NCBI GenBank assembly: GCA_029279945.1
Contig: JAJUHK010000004.1
Location: 79,278 to 143,277 of the forward strand
Length of the DNA stretch: 64,000 nucleotides
Direction of reading: 5' to 3'
DNA from: Pseudidiomarina indica
GTDB taxonomy: Bacteria; Pseudomonadota; Gammaproteobacteria; Enterobacterales; Alteromonadaceae
In this document: one piece after another, positions 13,238-23,431 of the stretch
Position numbering within the stretch: position 1 is the first letter of the stretch
Layout: each line of letters starts with the position of its first letter
Notes under the pieces: generated by a model
The model's database searches: none
The model's input: the letters and a program-made list of their open reading frames with translations, nothing else
Told to the model about the DNA's origin: nothing
Translations under genes and position numbers: made by a program

Positions 13238-13577
13238 AAGTATCGCTATCGCCCTTTGGTTTATTCACTGTCGGTTGATTAGACTTGGCATAAGGGCGTT
13301 GAACTTGCTCGGCAGCACCACGCAATTCAGCAATAGAACGTTGTAACTCAGGTGGTAAGTTATCCATTCCCAGCTCTTCTGCCTTGCGTAGATGCTCGTG
13401 CAACTCTTTAACGCGCAACTCGTGATTAAGTTCACTCTGCACTTGGCTGGTGAATTGACGCACAGCTCGCACACCACGTTGCAGCGCTCGCAAGGCGCCA
13501 GGTAGTCGTTCTGGACCAACAACCACTAATGCCAACAAAGCGCAAACAACGAGCTCCCAAAAGCCAATATCAAACAT
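13227..13577 (-). CDS. tatB: Sec-independent protein translocase TatB
   Basis: Single N-terminal helix followed by an amphipathic helix and an acidic/polar tail, 116 residues. MFDIGFWELVVCALLALVVV and then GPERLPGAL is the classical TatB start, with glutamate at position 8. It forms the substrate receptor with TatC. It follows tatA after two bases. Confidence 0.95.
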   Translation of the reverse strand: MFDIGFWELVVCALLALVVVGPERLPGALRALQRGVRAVRQFTSQVQSELNHELRVKELHEHLRKAEELGMDNLPPELQRSIAELRGAAEQVQRPYAKSNQPTVNKPKGDSDTYES

Positions 13578-13579
13578 GA

Positions 13580-13795
13580 TTAGTCACTATGTTGTTTCGA
13601 CTCGGCTGACTCTTTTTTTTGCGTTAACTCTGGTGCGTCTTTTGTAGCCGGTTCGGACTCATCAGAGACGGCTTTTTTAAAGCCTTTCACCGCTGACCCT
13701 AAATCACTACCAATACTACGCAACCGTTTGGTTCCAAACAGCAGCACCACAATGACTAATACAATAAGTAATTGCCAAATACTAATTCCACCCAT
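13580..13795 (-). CDS. tatA: Sec-independent protein translocase TatA
   Basis: Pore-forming subunit, 71 residues. [20 protein letters not shown], then [14 protein letters not shown] and FKKAVSDE give the hydrophobic helix, hinge and amphipathic helix of TatA. It ends in a charged Lys/Glu tail. It begins 12 bases after ubiB. Confidence 0.96.
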   Translation of the reverse strand: MGGISIWQLLIVLVIVVLLFGTKRLRSIGSDLGSAVKGFKKAVSDESEPATKDAPELTQKKESAESKQHSD

Positions 13796-13807
13796 GTCAT
13801 TACCTCG

Positions 13808-15457
13808 TTACTTAATTCTCGCTCGGTACCACAAACCAACGCCGCAAAGTACCGTTGCCCCTGCTGCTAATGCAACCAACCAAGTGGGCTGGCGTGCGAC
13901 AAATAAAATCGTAGTACTTAATAATAATGCACCGCTAACAACAGCTAATGCTATCGTCCTAAGCTGTTGCTGTTGGTTATTACGAATGACTGTCAACAAA
14001 CGCTGCTGCTGCTCCATATGAGCCCGATGGTTGCGTAGCACATCGTAAAGTAAATTGGGCATTTCTGGCAGTTTTTCGCCCCAAAATGGTGCATTTTCTT
14101 TAATTGATCGTACCACCGCGCGCCAACCTAATTGCTCTTGCATCCACCGTTCTAAAAACGGCTTAGCGGTTTTCCATAAGTCCAGCTGCGGATAAAGAGT
14201 ACGCCCCAAGCCTTCCACGTACAATAGAGTTTTTTGCAATAATACCAGTTGCGGTTGTACTTCCATTTCAAAGCGACGGGCGGTGTTAAATAAATGCACC
14301 AACACATGGCCAAACGAGATTTCAGCGAGCGGTTTATTAAAAATAGGCTCACACACTGTGCGAATTGCCGATTCAAACTCTTCCACGTTTATGTGTGCAG
14401 GTACCCAACCGGAATCAACGTGTAGCTCAGCAACTTTGCGATAATCACGGTTAAAAAATGCAAGAAAGTTTTCTGCTAAATAGCGTTTATCATCGCGATT
14501 TAAGGTGCCGACAATACCAAAGTCGATACCTAAATAGCTTGGGTCACTCGGATTTTCTCGGGATACGAAAATGTTGCCAGGATGCATGTCAGCGTGGAAA
14601 AAACTGTCACGGAAGACTTGGGTGAAAAAGACTTCCACCCCCCGTTCCGCCAGTAATTTCATATTCACACCAAGCTCGGTTAACGTCTCTACATCGCTGA
14701 CTGGAATTCCATCAATGCGCTCCATCACCATCACATTGTGACGGCCATAATCGCTGTAGACTTTCGGAATGTACAATAATGGTGAGTTGTCAAAGTTACG
14801 TCGAAGCTGAATCGCATTACCAGCTTCACGTAGCAAATCCAACTCATCAAGTAGTGTTTTTCGGTACTCGTTCACCACTTCTTCAGGTTTAAGGCGCCGA
14901 CCGTCGGGTAAATGACGTGCAATCACTCGTGCTAACGTTTCCATTAACCGTAGATCAGCATCAATCGCGGCACGGATATCAGGACGGATAACCTTAATCA
15001 CCACGGCAGTGCCTGCATCGGGGCCACTTTTTAAGGTAGCGGTGTGTACTTGCGCGATTGAGGCAGACGCTAGCGGTTGTACGGAAAAATCAGCAAAAAC
15101 TTCAGCGATATCGCGCACCCCTAGTGCCTGCTCAATCAACTGTTGTGCTTGCTCACCGGGGAAAGCTTTGACTTTGTCTTGCAACATCGCCAATTCGTTG
15201 GCAATATCTGCGGGCAATAAATCGCGACGAGTGGACAGCATCTGGCCGAGTTTAATCCACACTGGACCGAGTGATTCTAATGCTAAGCGCAATCGGGTAC
15301 CGGGGGCTTTATCACGATGCTGATTGCGGATCCAAAATAAGCCAAAACGCCCGGCTCTTAACGTCCAAGGTAACCAGCGCGCAGGAACAATTTCATCCAA
15401 GCCATAGCTGAGGAAGGTTCGAGTGATTTGATACACACGACGAATGCGTTGACTCAC
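13808..15457 (-). CDS. ubiB: UbiB, ADCK/ABC1-family kinase-like ubiquinone biosynthesis protein
   Basis: The 549-residue atypical kinase-like protein is needed for ubiquinone assembly. It has the family KxGQ motif ([14 protein letters not shown]), the ATP-site AxAS motif ([11 protein letters not shown]), the catalytic [11 protein letters not shown] and GIDFGIVG (DFG) segments, and two C-terminal membrane helices. The start is GTG, giving [10 protein letters not shown], and overlaps the ubiJ stop as GTGA. This supports translational coupling in ubiE-ubiJ-ubiB. Confidence 0.96.
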   Translation of the reverse strand: MSQRIRRVYQITRTFLSYGLDEIVPARWLPWTLRAGRFGLFWIRNQHRDKAPGTRLRLALESLGPVWIKLGQMLSTRRDLLPADIANELAMLQDKVKAFPGEQAQQLIEQALGVRDIAEVFADFSVQPLASASIAQVHTATLKSGPDAGTAVVIKVIRPDIRAAIDADLRLMETLARVIARHLPDGRRLKPEEVVNEYRKTLLDELDLLREAGNAIQLRRNFDNSPLLYIPKVYSDYGRHNVMVMERIDGIPVSDVETLTELGVNMKLLAERGVEVFFTQVFRDSFFHADMHPGNIFVSRENPSDPSYLGIDFGIVGTLNRDDKRYLAENFLAFFNRDYRKVAELHVDSGWVPAHINVEEFESAIRTVCEPIFNKPLAEISFGHVLVHLFNTARRFEMEVQPQLVLLQKTLLYVEGLGRTLYPQLDLWKTAKPFLERWMQEQLGWRAVVRSIKENAPFWGEKLPEMPNLLYDVLRNHRAHMEQQQRLLTVIRNNQQQQLRTIALAVVSGALLLSTTILFVARQPTWLVALAAGATVLCGVGLWYRARIK

Positions 15458-16080
15458 GATATATTTCCTTTCCAGCTAGTTGCCCGCACTGTTTGCAGGT
15501 CACGCTCCATGCGGTCACAGCGCGCTCGCAGCTGTTGAATCTGTTGCTGAAATAATTCAAATTCCGCACGACTGACCAATATTTGCTTTTCTTCAATCAG
15601 GACATCACGAACCCAAGCTTGTTGATCAGCTAAGGTCTGTTCCAGCCATTTCCGACCGCGCTGGAACGCTTGGCTTAAAAAGTATGCCGGCACATCGCCA
15701 ATTCGCTGCGATAGTTGCTCTTCCCAATCAATATCAAGCTCGGTAAATAATCGGCTTAGGCGCTGCGCCAACATGGGATCACCTTCAATGTCCAGCGCCC
15801 CAGCCTTAATCAAGCGCGTAATATTTGCCGTATCGCGCAGCTCTGGTAACACTGCGAGCCGAGTGATGATATGGCAATCAACAGCATCATTATCGACCCA
15901 ACTCATCAAGATGCGATCAGCCACAACAGTCACCGTCAACGGTTGACCCAATTCACTGAGGGTAACTCGCACGCGGGTATCTGCCAACTGCTGTAAGCGT
16001 TCAGCTGAACTATCGTCGAGGCTAATAATATGGTTTGTAAAACCCTCGACCACTATGGTGGGGAGAACGCGCCAAACCAT
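15454..16080 (-). CDS. ubiJ: UbiJ, SCP2-domain ubiquinone biosynthesis accessory factor
   Basis: UbiJ organises the soluble Ubi complex and binds the isoprenoid tail through an N-terminal SCP2 lipid-binding fold (about residues 10-110, with [12 protein letters not shown] at its end). A C-terminal helical/coiled-coil region follows ([20 protein letters not shown]). At 208 residues it matches the family. Its ATG shares one base with the ubiE stop (TAATG). Identification rests on both sequence and the invariant ubiE-J-B order. Confidence 0.93.
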   Translation of the reverse strand: MVWRVLPTIVVEGFTNHIISLDDSSAERLQQLADTRVRVTLSELGQPLTVTVVADRILMSWVDNDAVDCHIITRLAVLPELRDTANITRLIKAGALDIEGDPMLAQRLSRLFTELDIDWEEQLSQRIGDVPAYFLSQAFQRGRKWLEQTLADQQAWVRDVLIEEKQILVSRAEFELFQQQIQQLRARCDRMERDLQTVRATSWKGNIS

Positions 16081-16835
16081 TAGAATTTGAATCCTCGATG
16101 TAGCGCAACAATCCCGCCAGTCAAATTATCGTAGGTCACCATGTCGTAACCAGCTTGTTCCATCATCCCCTTCAATGTTTCCTGATCGGGGTGCATCCGA
16201 ATCGACTCTGCCAAGTATTGATAACTATCGGCATCACCAGCAACGATTTGCCCCATTTTCGGTAACACCTTGAATGAGTAAAAATCATACGCTTGGTTGA
16301 GTAACGGCTGAATCGGCTTGGAAAACTCTAAAACCAGTAACCGGCCACCTGGCTTTAACACGCGAAACATGGATTCCAACGCCCGCTGTTTATCGGTCAC
16401 ATTCCGTAAACCAAAGGCTATGGTAATGATGTCAAAACTATCATCAGCGAATGGTAATTCTTCAGCGTTAGCTTGCACGTAGCGCACATTACCCACGATA
16501 CCACGATTACGCAGTTTATCGCGCCCAACTTCTAGCATAGCGCTGTTAATATCAGCCAATACCACTTCACCGGTAGGACCAACTCGGCGCGAGAATTGCG
16601 CCGTTAAATCACCGGTACCACCGGCAATATCGAGCACCCGCATACCACTTCTAACACCACTACAATCAATGGTATAGCGCTTCCACAAGCGATGAATCCC
16701 AAACGACATTAAATCATTCATGACATCGTATTTTTGCGCCACTGAGTGGAACACGTTAGCGACCATATGTTGCTTTTCCGACTTAGCAACCTGTTTGTAC
16801 CCGAAATCTATTGTTTCTTGATTGGAGTCTTTCAT
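16080..16835 (-). CDS. ubiE: Ubiquinone/menaquinone biosynthesis C-methyltransferase UbiE
   Basis: SAM-dependent C-methyltransferase. The ATG at 16835 ([17 protein letters not shown]) gives 251 residues, identical to the E. coli length; an in-frame ATG nine codons upstream is not used in the family. Motif I is [12 protein letters not shown], then FGLRNVTDK and [16 protein letters not shown]. First gene of the ubi-tat run. Confidence 0.97.
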   Translation of the reverse strand: MKDSNQETIDFGYKQVAKSEKQHMVANVFHSVAQKYDVMNDLMSFGIHRLWKRYTIDCSGVRSGMRVLDIAGGTGDLTAQFSRRVGPTGEVVLADINSAMLEVGRDKLRNRGIVGNVRYVQANAEELPFADDSFDIITIAFGLRNVTDKQRALESMFRVLKPGGRLLVLEFSKPIQPLLNQAYDFYSFKVLPKMGQIVAGDADSYQYLAESIRMHPDQETLKGMMEQAGYDMVTYDNLTGGIVALHRGFKF

Positions 16836-16877
16836 GATTAAACCTTTTAATGCATCTGCCATTAGTGTACTACGAAA

Positions 16878-18959
16878 TCACACTTGCGCGTAGTGATCAC
16901 GTCGAGGTAACCAACGTTCGATCAATGCTTCGGCAGTTTGTGGATAGTGCTCCCACAGACGCAATGCTAGCTGATGCGCGGTAGCCACCAAGTCGCCATG
17001 CTTAGTTAAGTCCGCCACCTTCATTTCAGCGATACCCGTTTGCCGTTGTCCCAACAATTCACCGGGACCGCGCAATTCCAAATCACGCTGGGCAATCACA
17101 AATCCGTCATTGCTTTCCCGCAACACTGCTAACCGCTGCATAGCAGTTTTTGAAAGCGGCGCATGATACAACAGGACACAGTGACTCGCGGTAGCACCTC
17201 TACCAACGCGCCCACGCAACTGGTGCAGTTGCGCTAAACCGAGGCGCTCGGGGTTCTCAATGATCATTAAACTGGCATTAGGAACATCAACACCAACCTC
17301 AATTACTGTCGTCGCGACCAACAAATCTAACTCATGCGCTTTAAACGCCTGCATGACTGCTTCTTTTTCTGTACTTTTCAGCCGTCCATGCACCAAGCCA
17401 ATCCGTAGTTCAGGTAACATCTGCTGTAATTGTTGAGCGGTATCTTCTGCCGCCTGACATTGCAACACCTCTGACTCTTCAATGAGCGTACAGACCCAGT
17501 ACGCTTGCGAGCCCTGCTCACGACACACATGAAGCACCCTCTCGATAACATCTGCCCGGCGGGTATCAGGTATGGCTACGGTAGTCACTGGCGTGCGGCC
17601 GGGGGGCAGTTCATCAATGATAGACGTAGCTAAATCGGCATAGGCTGTCATCGCTAATGTGCGTGGAATGGGGGTTGCAGTCATAATCAATTGATGCGGT
17701 TGGTAACCTTGGGTCACGCCTTTTTGCCGTAACTCAAGCCGCTGGTGAACACCAAAGCGGTGCTGCTCATCGATAATCACTAATGCCAAACGGTGGTATT
17801 CCACATCCGCTTGAAATAAAGCGTGGGTACCCACGACCACTTGGATCTGCCCAGCTTTTAATTGGTTTAAGGTTTCGAGTCTATCTTTCGCGCGTTGCTT
17901 GCCAGCGAGCCAACCGACTTGGATCCCAAGTGGTTCAAACCATTGTCCGAATGTCAGCGCATGTTGCTCTGCTAAAATTTCAGTGGGTGCCATAATGGCC
18001 ACTTGAAACCCGTGGCCAACGGCAGTGAGTGCGGCTAAAGCGGCAACCAAAGTTTTACCTGACCCGACATCCCCCTGCACTAGCCGCATCATGGGATAAT
18101 CGCGTGTGAGATCCTGCTGAATTTCGGTGGTTACACGCTGCTGCGCAGCGGTGGGGGTAAAGGGCAGCTGCGCTAAAAACTGCTGTTGTAAAGAACAATT
18201 TATGGGCATCGGGTAGGCTCGATGGGCCTGTTTTACCGCTCGTAGTTTCAATAAGCTCAGTTGATGCGCCAACAGCTCTTCAGTAGCTAAACGCTTTTGC
18301 GCAGGGTGAGTCCCATCCAATAACTGCGCTTGATTCACATCCACTGGCGGCCGGTGCAATAACCGAATAGCAGCCACCAAACTCATCCCTTCCGGCTGTA
18401 ACGCAGGAGGTAACAACTCCGCTATCGTTTGCTCATTCAAGTAAGTTAGCGCTTGCTCACTGAGCTTGCGCAATGTCGCCTGATGAACTCCCTCAGTGGC
18501 TGGATAAACAGGTGTTAAGGTGTCATCGAGATTAATTTCGGCCCCTGGTTTGAGGATTTTATATTCAGGGTGAATCATATCCGGACCCTGCAATCCGGAC
18601 CGCACCTCACCAAACAGTTGCAACCGGGTACCAGCTGCAAGTTGTTTGAGTTGTGCAGCAGAGAATTGAAAAAAGACCACGTTCAAAACGCCGGTGTCAT
18701 CACGCACGCGCACTTTTAATAACCGCCGACGGCCATAGCTAATCTCGCTACTAACTACCTCGGCGATTACGGTCGCACTGGTGCCCGGCACTAAAGTGGC
18801 GATAGGATATACCCGAGAACGATCTTCATAACGCAGCGGTAGGTGGAACAATACATCTTGTACCGACACCAACCCCAACTTACCAAGTCGCTCTGCGAGC
18901 TTGTCGCCAACGCCTTTTAAGGTCGTGATAGGTATTCGATGTAAGCTACCAGTGGTCAT
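16878..18959 (-). CDS. recG: ATP-dependent DNA helicase RecG
   Basis: Branched-DNA helicase acting on stalled forks and recombination intermediates. Starting at 18959 (MTTGSLHRIPITTLKGVG) it has 693 residues, the E. coli length; the frame reads further upstream into trmH but that part is not conserved. It has the wedge/OB domain at the N-terminus, Walker A GDVGSGKT, DEQHRFGVHQR, TATPIPRTLA and the C-terminal QLRGRVGRG. The ATG overlaps the trmH stop as ATGA. Confidence 0.97.
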   Translation of the reverse strand: MTTGSLHRIPITTLKGVGDKLAERLGKLGLVSVQDVLFHLPLRYEDRSRVYPIATLVPGTSATVIAEVVSSEISYGRRRLLKVRVRDDTGVLNVVFFQFSAAQLKQLAAGTRLQLFGEVRSGLQGPDMIHPEYKILKPGAEINLDDTLTPVYPATEGVHQATLRKLSEQALTYLNEQTIAELLPPALQPEGMSLVAAIRLLHRPPVDVNQAQLLDGTHPAQKRLATEELLAHQLSLLKLRAVKQAHRAYPMPINCSLQQQFLAQLPFTPTAAQQRVTTEIQQDLTRDYPMMRLVQGDVGSGKTLVAALAALTAVGHGFQVAIMAPTEILAEQHALTFGQWFEPLGIQVGWLAGKQRAKDRLETLNQLKAGQIQVVVGTHALFQADVEYHRLALVIIDEQHRFGVHQRLELRQKGVTQGYQPHQLIMTATPIPRTLAMTAYADLATSIIDELPPGRTPVTTVAIPDTRRADVIERVLHVCREQGSQAYWVCTLIEESEVLQCQAAEDTAQQLQQMLPELRIGLVHGRLKSTEKEAVMQAFKAHELDLLVATTVIEVGVDVPNASLMIIENPERLGLAQLHQLRGRVGRGATASHCVLLYHAPLSKTAMQRLAVLRESNDGFVIAQRDLELRGPGELLGQRQTGIAEMKVADLTKHGDLVATAHQLALRLWEHYPQTAEALIERWLPRRDHYAQV

Positions 18960-19642
18960 GGTTTCGCGCTCCGTATTTGCTCCCACCAACGCGCATCCGC
19001 ATTTATTTCGCCCTGCTCGTTTAACGGTGGATATGGAATATTGTTTAAGCGACACAACCGCGCAAAAATGGGATGGCCGCCTTCAAACAGTACCCGTTGC
19101 CGTTCTATTTCGGACAACGTTGGACGTTGATAGTAACCCGCAGCCTCACGCTGACGCTGTGCCTCATACAAAATCACCGCTGCTGCTACCGACACATTTA
19201 ACGACTCGGCCATACCCACCATCGGAACTTTAATATGGTAATCAGCGGCGGCAATTGCTGCAGGAGTAACACCACGGCGTTCTTGTCCCAAAATAATCAC
19301 CGTTGGTTTGGTGTAATCCACACTCCGAAAATCCACTGCTTCTGGAGACAAGTGGGTAACCAAAACCTGTTGATCTTGTGCACGAAAATGTTCAAGTGCT
19401 GGCTCTAAGCCATCATGATGAATGACTTTGACCCATTTCTCACTGCCTACTGCAGCACCTCGACTAAGACGAAATTGTTCGTCGTACCAGACCGCATGCA
19501 CTTCGTGCAAGCCGACTGCGTCAGCCGTCCGCACTAAGGCGTTCAGATTATGATTTTTATGGACACTTTCTAAACATAACGTAAGATCTGGCTGTCGTTG
19601 ATCCAATAGCTGAGAGATTCGTGCAAAACGCTCCGGCGACAT
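18956..19642 (-). CDS. trmH: tRNA (Gm18) 2'-O-methyltransferase TrmH
   Basis: SpoU-family knotted methyltransferase for guanosine-18 of tRNA. From the ATG at 19642 (MSPERFARISQLLDQRQPDL) it has 228 residues (229 in E. coli). The SPOUT motifs are NLNALVRTADAVG, ILGQERRGVTP and IKVPMVGMAESLNVSVAAAV. In E. coli this gene lies between spoT and recG; here the recG link is kept (ATGA overlap) but the spoT link is broken. Confidence 0.96.
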   Translation of the reverse strand: MSPERFARISQLLDQRQPDLTLCLESVHKNHNLNALVRTADAVGLHEVHAVWYDEQFRLSRGAAVGSEKWVKVIHHDGLEPALEHFRAQDQQVLVTHLSPEAVDFRSVDYTKPTVIILGQERRGVTPAAIAAADYHIKVPMVGMAESLNVSVAAAVILYEAQRQREAAGYYQRPTLSEIERQRVLFEGGHPIFARLCRLNNIPYPPLNEQGEINADARWWEQIRSAKP

Positions 19643-19690
19643 GATGAATTCCAACACACTCCAATGATAAATTAAGGCAAGTATAACGGC

Positions 19691-20335
19691 ATGCGTAAGT
19701 TAACCCTAGTGTTTGAACACCCTGATTTCTATATCATCGATAAACCAACAGGAGCGCCAATGCATGCCAATGACAACGAAAAAAGCGTCGTGCACCAGCT
19801 CAGTGCGCAGTTGAACGAACCGCTATGGCCGGTTCATCGGCTCGATACTCCCACTTCTGGGGCGCTCATGGTGGCACGTAGCGCCGCTGCAGCTGCCGCA
19901 CTTGGCCACTTATTCGAACACCAACAAATCACGAAATACTATCTTGCTATTGCCGCTGGCAAACCAAAAAAGAAGCAAGGCACCATTCGTGGTGATATGC
20001 AAAAAATACGACGTGGCAATTGGCGCTTATTGCACCAATACGATAACCCAGCGGTGACCCACTTCATCAGTTATTCACTGATTCCTGGCTATCGTTATTA
20101 TGTGCTAAACCCGGTAACTGGACGCACCCATCAATTGCGTGTTGCACTAAAAAGTTTAGGTACCCCAATTTGTGGTGATGACCGCTACGGTGGCGAGCCT
20201 ATGGAGCATTTACACTTACACGCTTGGCGTCTGCAATTTGTCTATCTCGAGCAATGCTTCGATATTTCTGTACCATGGCCTCAGTACGGCCTGTTCATTG
20301 AATTACCTGAATACATAGCAATTCCCAAAAAATAG
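19691..20335 (+). CDS. RluA-family RNA pseudouridine synthase, short form
   Basis: The 214-residue protein has the pseudouridine synthase catalytic motif HRLDTPTSGALMVAR with the essential Asp, plus GRTHQLRVALKSLGTPICGD. It lacks an N-terminal S4 domain. It resembles the compact group sometimes annotated as TIGR01621 or TruC-like, but target RNA position cannot be told from sequence. Divergent from trmH with only 48 bases between starts. Confidence 0.85.
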   Translation: MRKLTLVFEHPDFYIIDKPTGAPMHANDNEKSVVHQLSAQLNEPLWPVHRLDTPTSGALMVARSAAAAAALGHLFEHQQITKYYLAIAAGKPKKKQGTIRGDMQKIRRGNWRLLHQYDNPAVTHFISYSLIPGYRYYVLNPVTGRTHQLRVALKSLGTPICGDDRYGGEPMEHLHLHAWRLQFVYLEQCFDISVPWPQYGLFIELPEYIAIPKK

Positions 20336-20392
20336 CGGCATACTCAAAGCAGTAGTGTTCACAAATTGTCCGACTGCAACAAGGGAATTACT

Positions 20393-21691
20393 ATGGTTAA
20401 ACTTTCTATCCAACGCTTAGCATTATTCGCAGCAGCGAGCCTGCTCACGACGACGGCCTATGCGCAGACACCTGTCTCCATCAGTGCCGAACTTGAGCAA
20501 AAGGTGATTGACTGGCGCCGTGACATTCACCAGCATCCAGAGCTAGGGAATCGTGAATTTCGTACAGCTAAATTGGTTGCTGAACACCTCGAAAAACTAG
20601 GTTTAGAGGTTGAAACCGGTATTGCCTATACCGGTGTGGTCGGATTTCTAAAAGGTAGTAAGCCCGGCCCTACCGTTGCATTACGAGCCGACATGGATGC
20701 CTTACCAGTAACAGAACGTACCGATGTTTCCTTTGCATCTAAGGTGGTAACAGAATATCGCGGTAAAGAAGTTGGTGTGATGCACGCTTGCGGCCATGAT
20801 ATTCACGTAGCGATGTTGATGGGTGCCGCAGAACAGCTCGCCGCCATGCGTGATGAACTAGCTGGCAATGTACTGTTTATCTTCCAACCAGCCGAAGAAG
20901 GGGCTCCTCCTGGTGAGGAAGGTGGTGCCGAACTCATGCTAAAAGAAGGTATTTTCAACAAATACAAACCAGAAGCGGTATTTGGCATTCACGTCTGGTC
21001 AGCAGGGAACACTGGCTATATTGGTTATCGTGAAGGCCCACTCATGGCGTCTTCCGATCGCTTTGAAATTTTTGTCAAAGGCAGACAAACGCACGGTTCA
21101 CGCCCTTGGGCAGGAATCGACCCCATCGTTGCAGCGGGGCAAATTATTACCAATACCCAAAGCATCGTAGCGCGCCAAATTGACATTTCCAAAGCGCCAG
21201 CGGTTATTAGTTTTGGTGTTGTGGAAGGTGGTGTACGGAATAACATTATTCCCGATCAAGTGTATCTAGAAGGCACTATCCGAAACTTTGATATGGATAA
21301 TCGGGCGAAAATCTTTAAGCATTTGGCCACCACCGCTGAAATGACTGCAAAAGCCTCAGGTGCTGAAGCTGATGTCCATATTCATGAGGGGTACCCAGTG
21401 ACAATCAATAACCCAGAACTCACTCGAAAAATGCTGCCTACCATGCAGCGTGTAGCGGGTGCCGACAAAGTACTCGTCGGTGATTTGGTTACAGGTGCGG
21501 AAGACTTCTCATTTTATGCGTTAGAAGTACCTGGACTGTTTGTCTTTTTAGGTGTCACCCCACCAGAGCAAGACGCACTCAAAGCACCAAGCAACCATTC
21601 GCCATATTTCTACGCCGATGAAGCTGCCTTTAAAACGGGCACTGAACTATTCATCAACTGGGTATTAGATTACGCCAATACCAGCAAATAA
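20393..21691 (+). CDS. Exported M20-family amidohydrolase
   Basis: M20D-type metallohydrolase (N-acyl amino acid / hippurate hydrolase-like). The ATG at 20393 is preceded by AAGGGA and starts a Sec signal peptide (MVKLSIQRLALFAAASLL, cleavage after AYA-Q). Zinc-site motifs: WRRDIHQHPELG, ALRADMDALPV, HACGHDIHVAML and FQPAEEGAPPGEEGG, with the late His/Glu segment TGAEDFSFYA. The enzyme is therefore likely periplasmic and releases amino acids or acids from acylated substrates; precise substrate unknown. 432 residues, complete. Confidence 0.9.
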   Translation: MVKLSIQRLALFAAASLLTTTAYAQTPVSISAELEQKVIDWRRDIHQHPELGNREFRTAKLVAEHLEKLGLEVETGIAYTGVVGFLKGSKPGPTVALRADMDALPVTERTDVSFASKVVTEYRGKEVGVMHACGHDIHVAMLMGAAEQLAAMRDELAGNVLFIFQPAEEGAPPGEEGGAELMLKEGIFNKYKPEAVFGIHVWSAGNTGYIGYREGPLMASSDRFEIFVKGRQTHGSRPWAGIDPIVAAGQIITNTQSIVARQIDISKAPAVISFGVVEGGVRNNIIPDQVYLEGTIRNFDMDNRAKIFKHLATTAEMTAKASGAEADVHIHEGYPVTINNPELTRKMLPTMQRVAGADKVLVGDLVTGAEDFSFYALEVPGLFVFLGVTPPEQDALKAPSNHSPYFYADEAAFKTGTELFINWVLDYANTSK

Positions 21692-21700
21692 GTGGTCGTT

Positions 21701-21727
21701 GACGCCCATCCAATATGGGCGGGCGTC
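21701..21727. terminator. Hairpin between convergent genes, likely bidirectional terminator
   Basis: GACG/CGTC and CCCAT/ATGGG form a nested stem around CCAAT in the 51-base gap between the amidohydrolase and acyl-CoA ligase stops. A weak T-containing stretch (ATTGTT) follows on the plus strand. Confidence 0.5.
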
Positions 21728-21742
21728 ATTGTTACCGCGCTC

Positions 21743-23392
21743 TTAGTGTTTCGCTAATAATTCTCGAATGACTTTCTTATCAATTTTACCAACACTCGTG
21801 CGTGGTATTTCAGCCACTACCTTAACGGAATCTGGAATGGCCCATTTCTCGATCAACCCTTGCGCTACATAGGTTTGCATGTGCTCAACAATGTCCTCGT
21901 AGCTGACGTCAGCGCCAGAACGAAGGGTCACAATTGCATGTGGACGTTCGCCCCAAGCATCGTCGGGTAACCCTACCACTGCAGCAAGTTCAACTGCGGG
22001 GTGTTGGCTAATCAAATTTTCGATATCTAGTGACGATACCCACTCACCGCCAGTTTTAATCACATCTTTTATCCGATCGCGGATCTGTAATGTAAATGAT
22101 TCATCAATAGTGCCAACATCACCGGTGCGCATCCAGCCACCTTCCCATAATTCGTCACTTTGCTCTGGGGCATGGAGATACCCTTGTGTAAGCCATGGAG
22201 TGCGTACGACAACTTCACCCAGACTTTCACCATCATGGGGTAGGAAGCGGCCATTCTCATCAATGATACGCATGTTTACCAACGGCACTGGGCGACCAGT
22301 TTTGGTGCGTAACGCCACTTGTTCTTCAGTACTCAACTCAGCTGCATTCACTGGCATCCAGGTCGTGCTTAGGAGCGGGCAAGTTTCCGACATACCATAA
22401 CCGGTATAGATTTCGATACCACGTGCTAACGCAGCTTGCGCTAAGCCTGCCGTCAGTGCACTACCACCGATCAATACCTGCCAGCCACTTAAATCAATAG
22501 CTTTCGCTTGTTCGCTACTTAAAATCATCTGCAAGATTGTGGGTACGCAGTGCGAGAAAGTCACTTTTTCAGTGACAAAGAGTTTTAGCAAAGTAGCGGG
22601 TTCATAACGCCCCGGATACACCTGTTTAATCCCCAGCATAGTCGCAGCGTACGGCACTCCCCATGCGTGCACGTGGAACATCGGGGTAATCGGCATATAC
22701 ACGCTGGCAACATGCATCAACTGCATATTCTTATTGATCGACATAGTAGCAGCCAATGCCATGGTATGGAGGACTAACTGACGATGTGAAAAATACACCC
22801 CTTTGGGCTTACCTGTGGTGCCGGTGGTGTAGAACATGGTAGCGACTGCATTTTCATCAAAATCAGGGAAGTCAAAGTCACTATCTGCCTGCTGCAATAA
22901 ACTTTCGTACTCACCTAACGTGGCTAATGGAGCTGCCGGTGGTGTCTCAGCATCACTCAGTTGGATATAACCAGTCACGGTAGTGAGTTCGCCTTGCAGC
23001 TTCGCAAGAAGCGGCAGAAAATCATCGTGCGCCAACACCAGTTTATCTTCCGCATGATTCATTGTGTAGACGATTTGTTCGGGTGCTAGACGCACGTTTA
23101 CCGTATGTAATACTGCACCAATCATGGGAATGGCAAAGAAGCATTCTAAATAACGCGGCGTATCCCAATCGAGTACGGCCACCACATCACCAGCTTTCAC
23201 TCCAGCAGCTGTCAACATGGACGCGAGCCGATGGACGCGTTCAATAAATTCAGGATAACGATAGCGCCGACCGTTGTTGCCACCAACGATTTCGTTATCG
23301 CCTGCGTAACGTTCGCTCGAGAGTAATAATTGCTTAATGAGCAGTGGAAACTGATAGGCTTCATCAGCTGGCTTTAGAACTTTCACAGACAT
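21743..23392 (-). CDS. AMP-forming acyl-CoA synthetase (fatty acid-CoA ligase)
   Basis: ANL-superfamily ligase of 549 residues that activates a carboxylic acid with ATP and transfers it to CoA. A-motifs are intact: YTTGTTGKPKGVYFSHRQ (phosphate loop), GYGMSETCPL, GWMRTGDVG, and the C-terminal lysine region RTSVGKIDKKVIRELL. Closest architecture is the medium/long-chain FadD-like group used in beta-oxidation. No signal peptide; cytosolic. Monocistronic as far as can be seen. Confidence 0.9.
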   Translation of the reverse strand: MSVKVLKPADEAYQFPLLIKQLLLSSERYAGDNEIVGGNNGRRYRYPEFIERVHRLASMLTAAGVKAGDVVAVLDWDTPRYLECFFAIPMIGAVLHTVNVRLAPEQIVYTMNHAEDKLVLAHDDFLPLLAKLQGELTTVTGYIQLSDAETPPAAPLATLGEYESLLQQADSDFDFPDFDENAVATMFYTTGTTGKPKGVYFSHRQLVLHTMALAATMSINKNMQLMHVASVYMPITPMFHVHAWGVPYAATMLGIKQVYPGRYEPATLLKLFVTEKVTFSHCVPTILQMILSSEQAKAIDLSGWQVLIGGSALTAGLAQAALARGIEIYTGYGMSETCPLLSTTWMPVNAAELSTEEQVALRTKTGRPVPLVNMRIIDENGRFLPHDGESLGEVVVRTPWLTQGYLHAPEQSDELWEGGWMRTGDVGTIDESFTLQIRDRIKDVIKTGGEWVSSLDIENLISQHPAVELAAVVGLPDDAWGERPHAIVTLRSGADVSYEDIVEHMQTYVAQGLIEKWAIPDSVKVVAEIPRTSVGKIDKKVIRELLAKH

Positions 23393-23431
23393 GGCGAGTT
23401 CCTTAGGTTCTGAATAATTATTGGTGGGCTA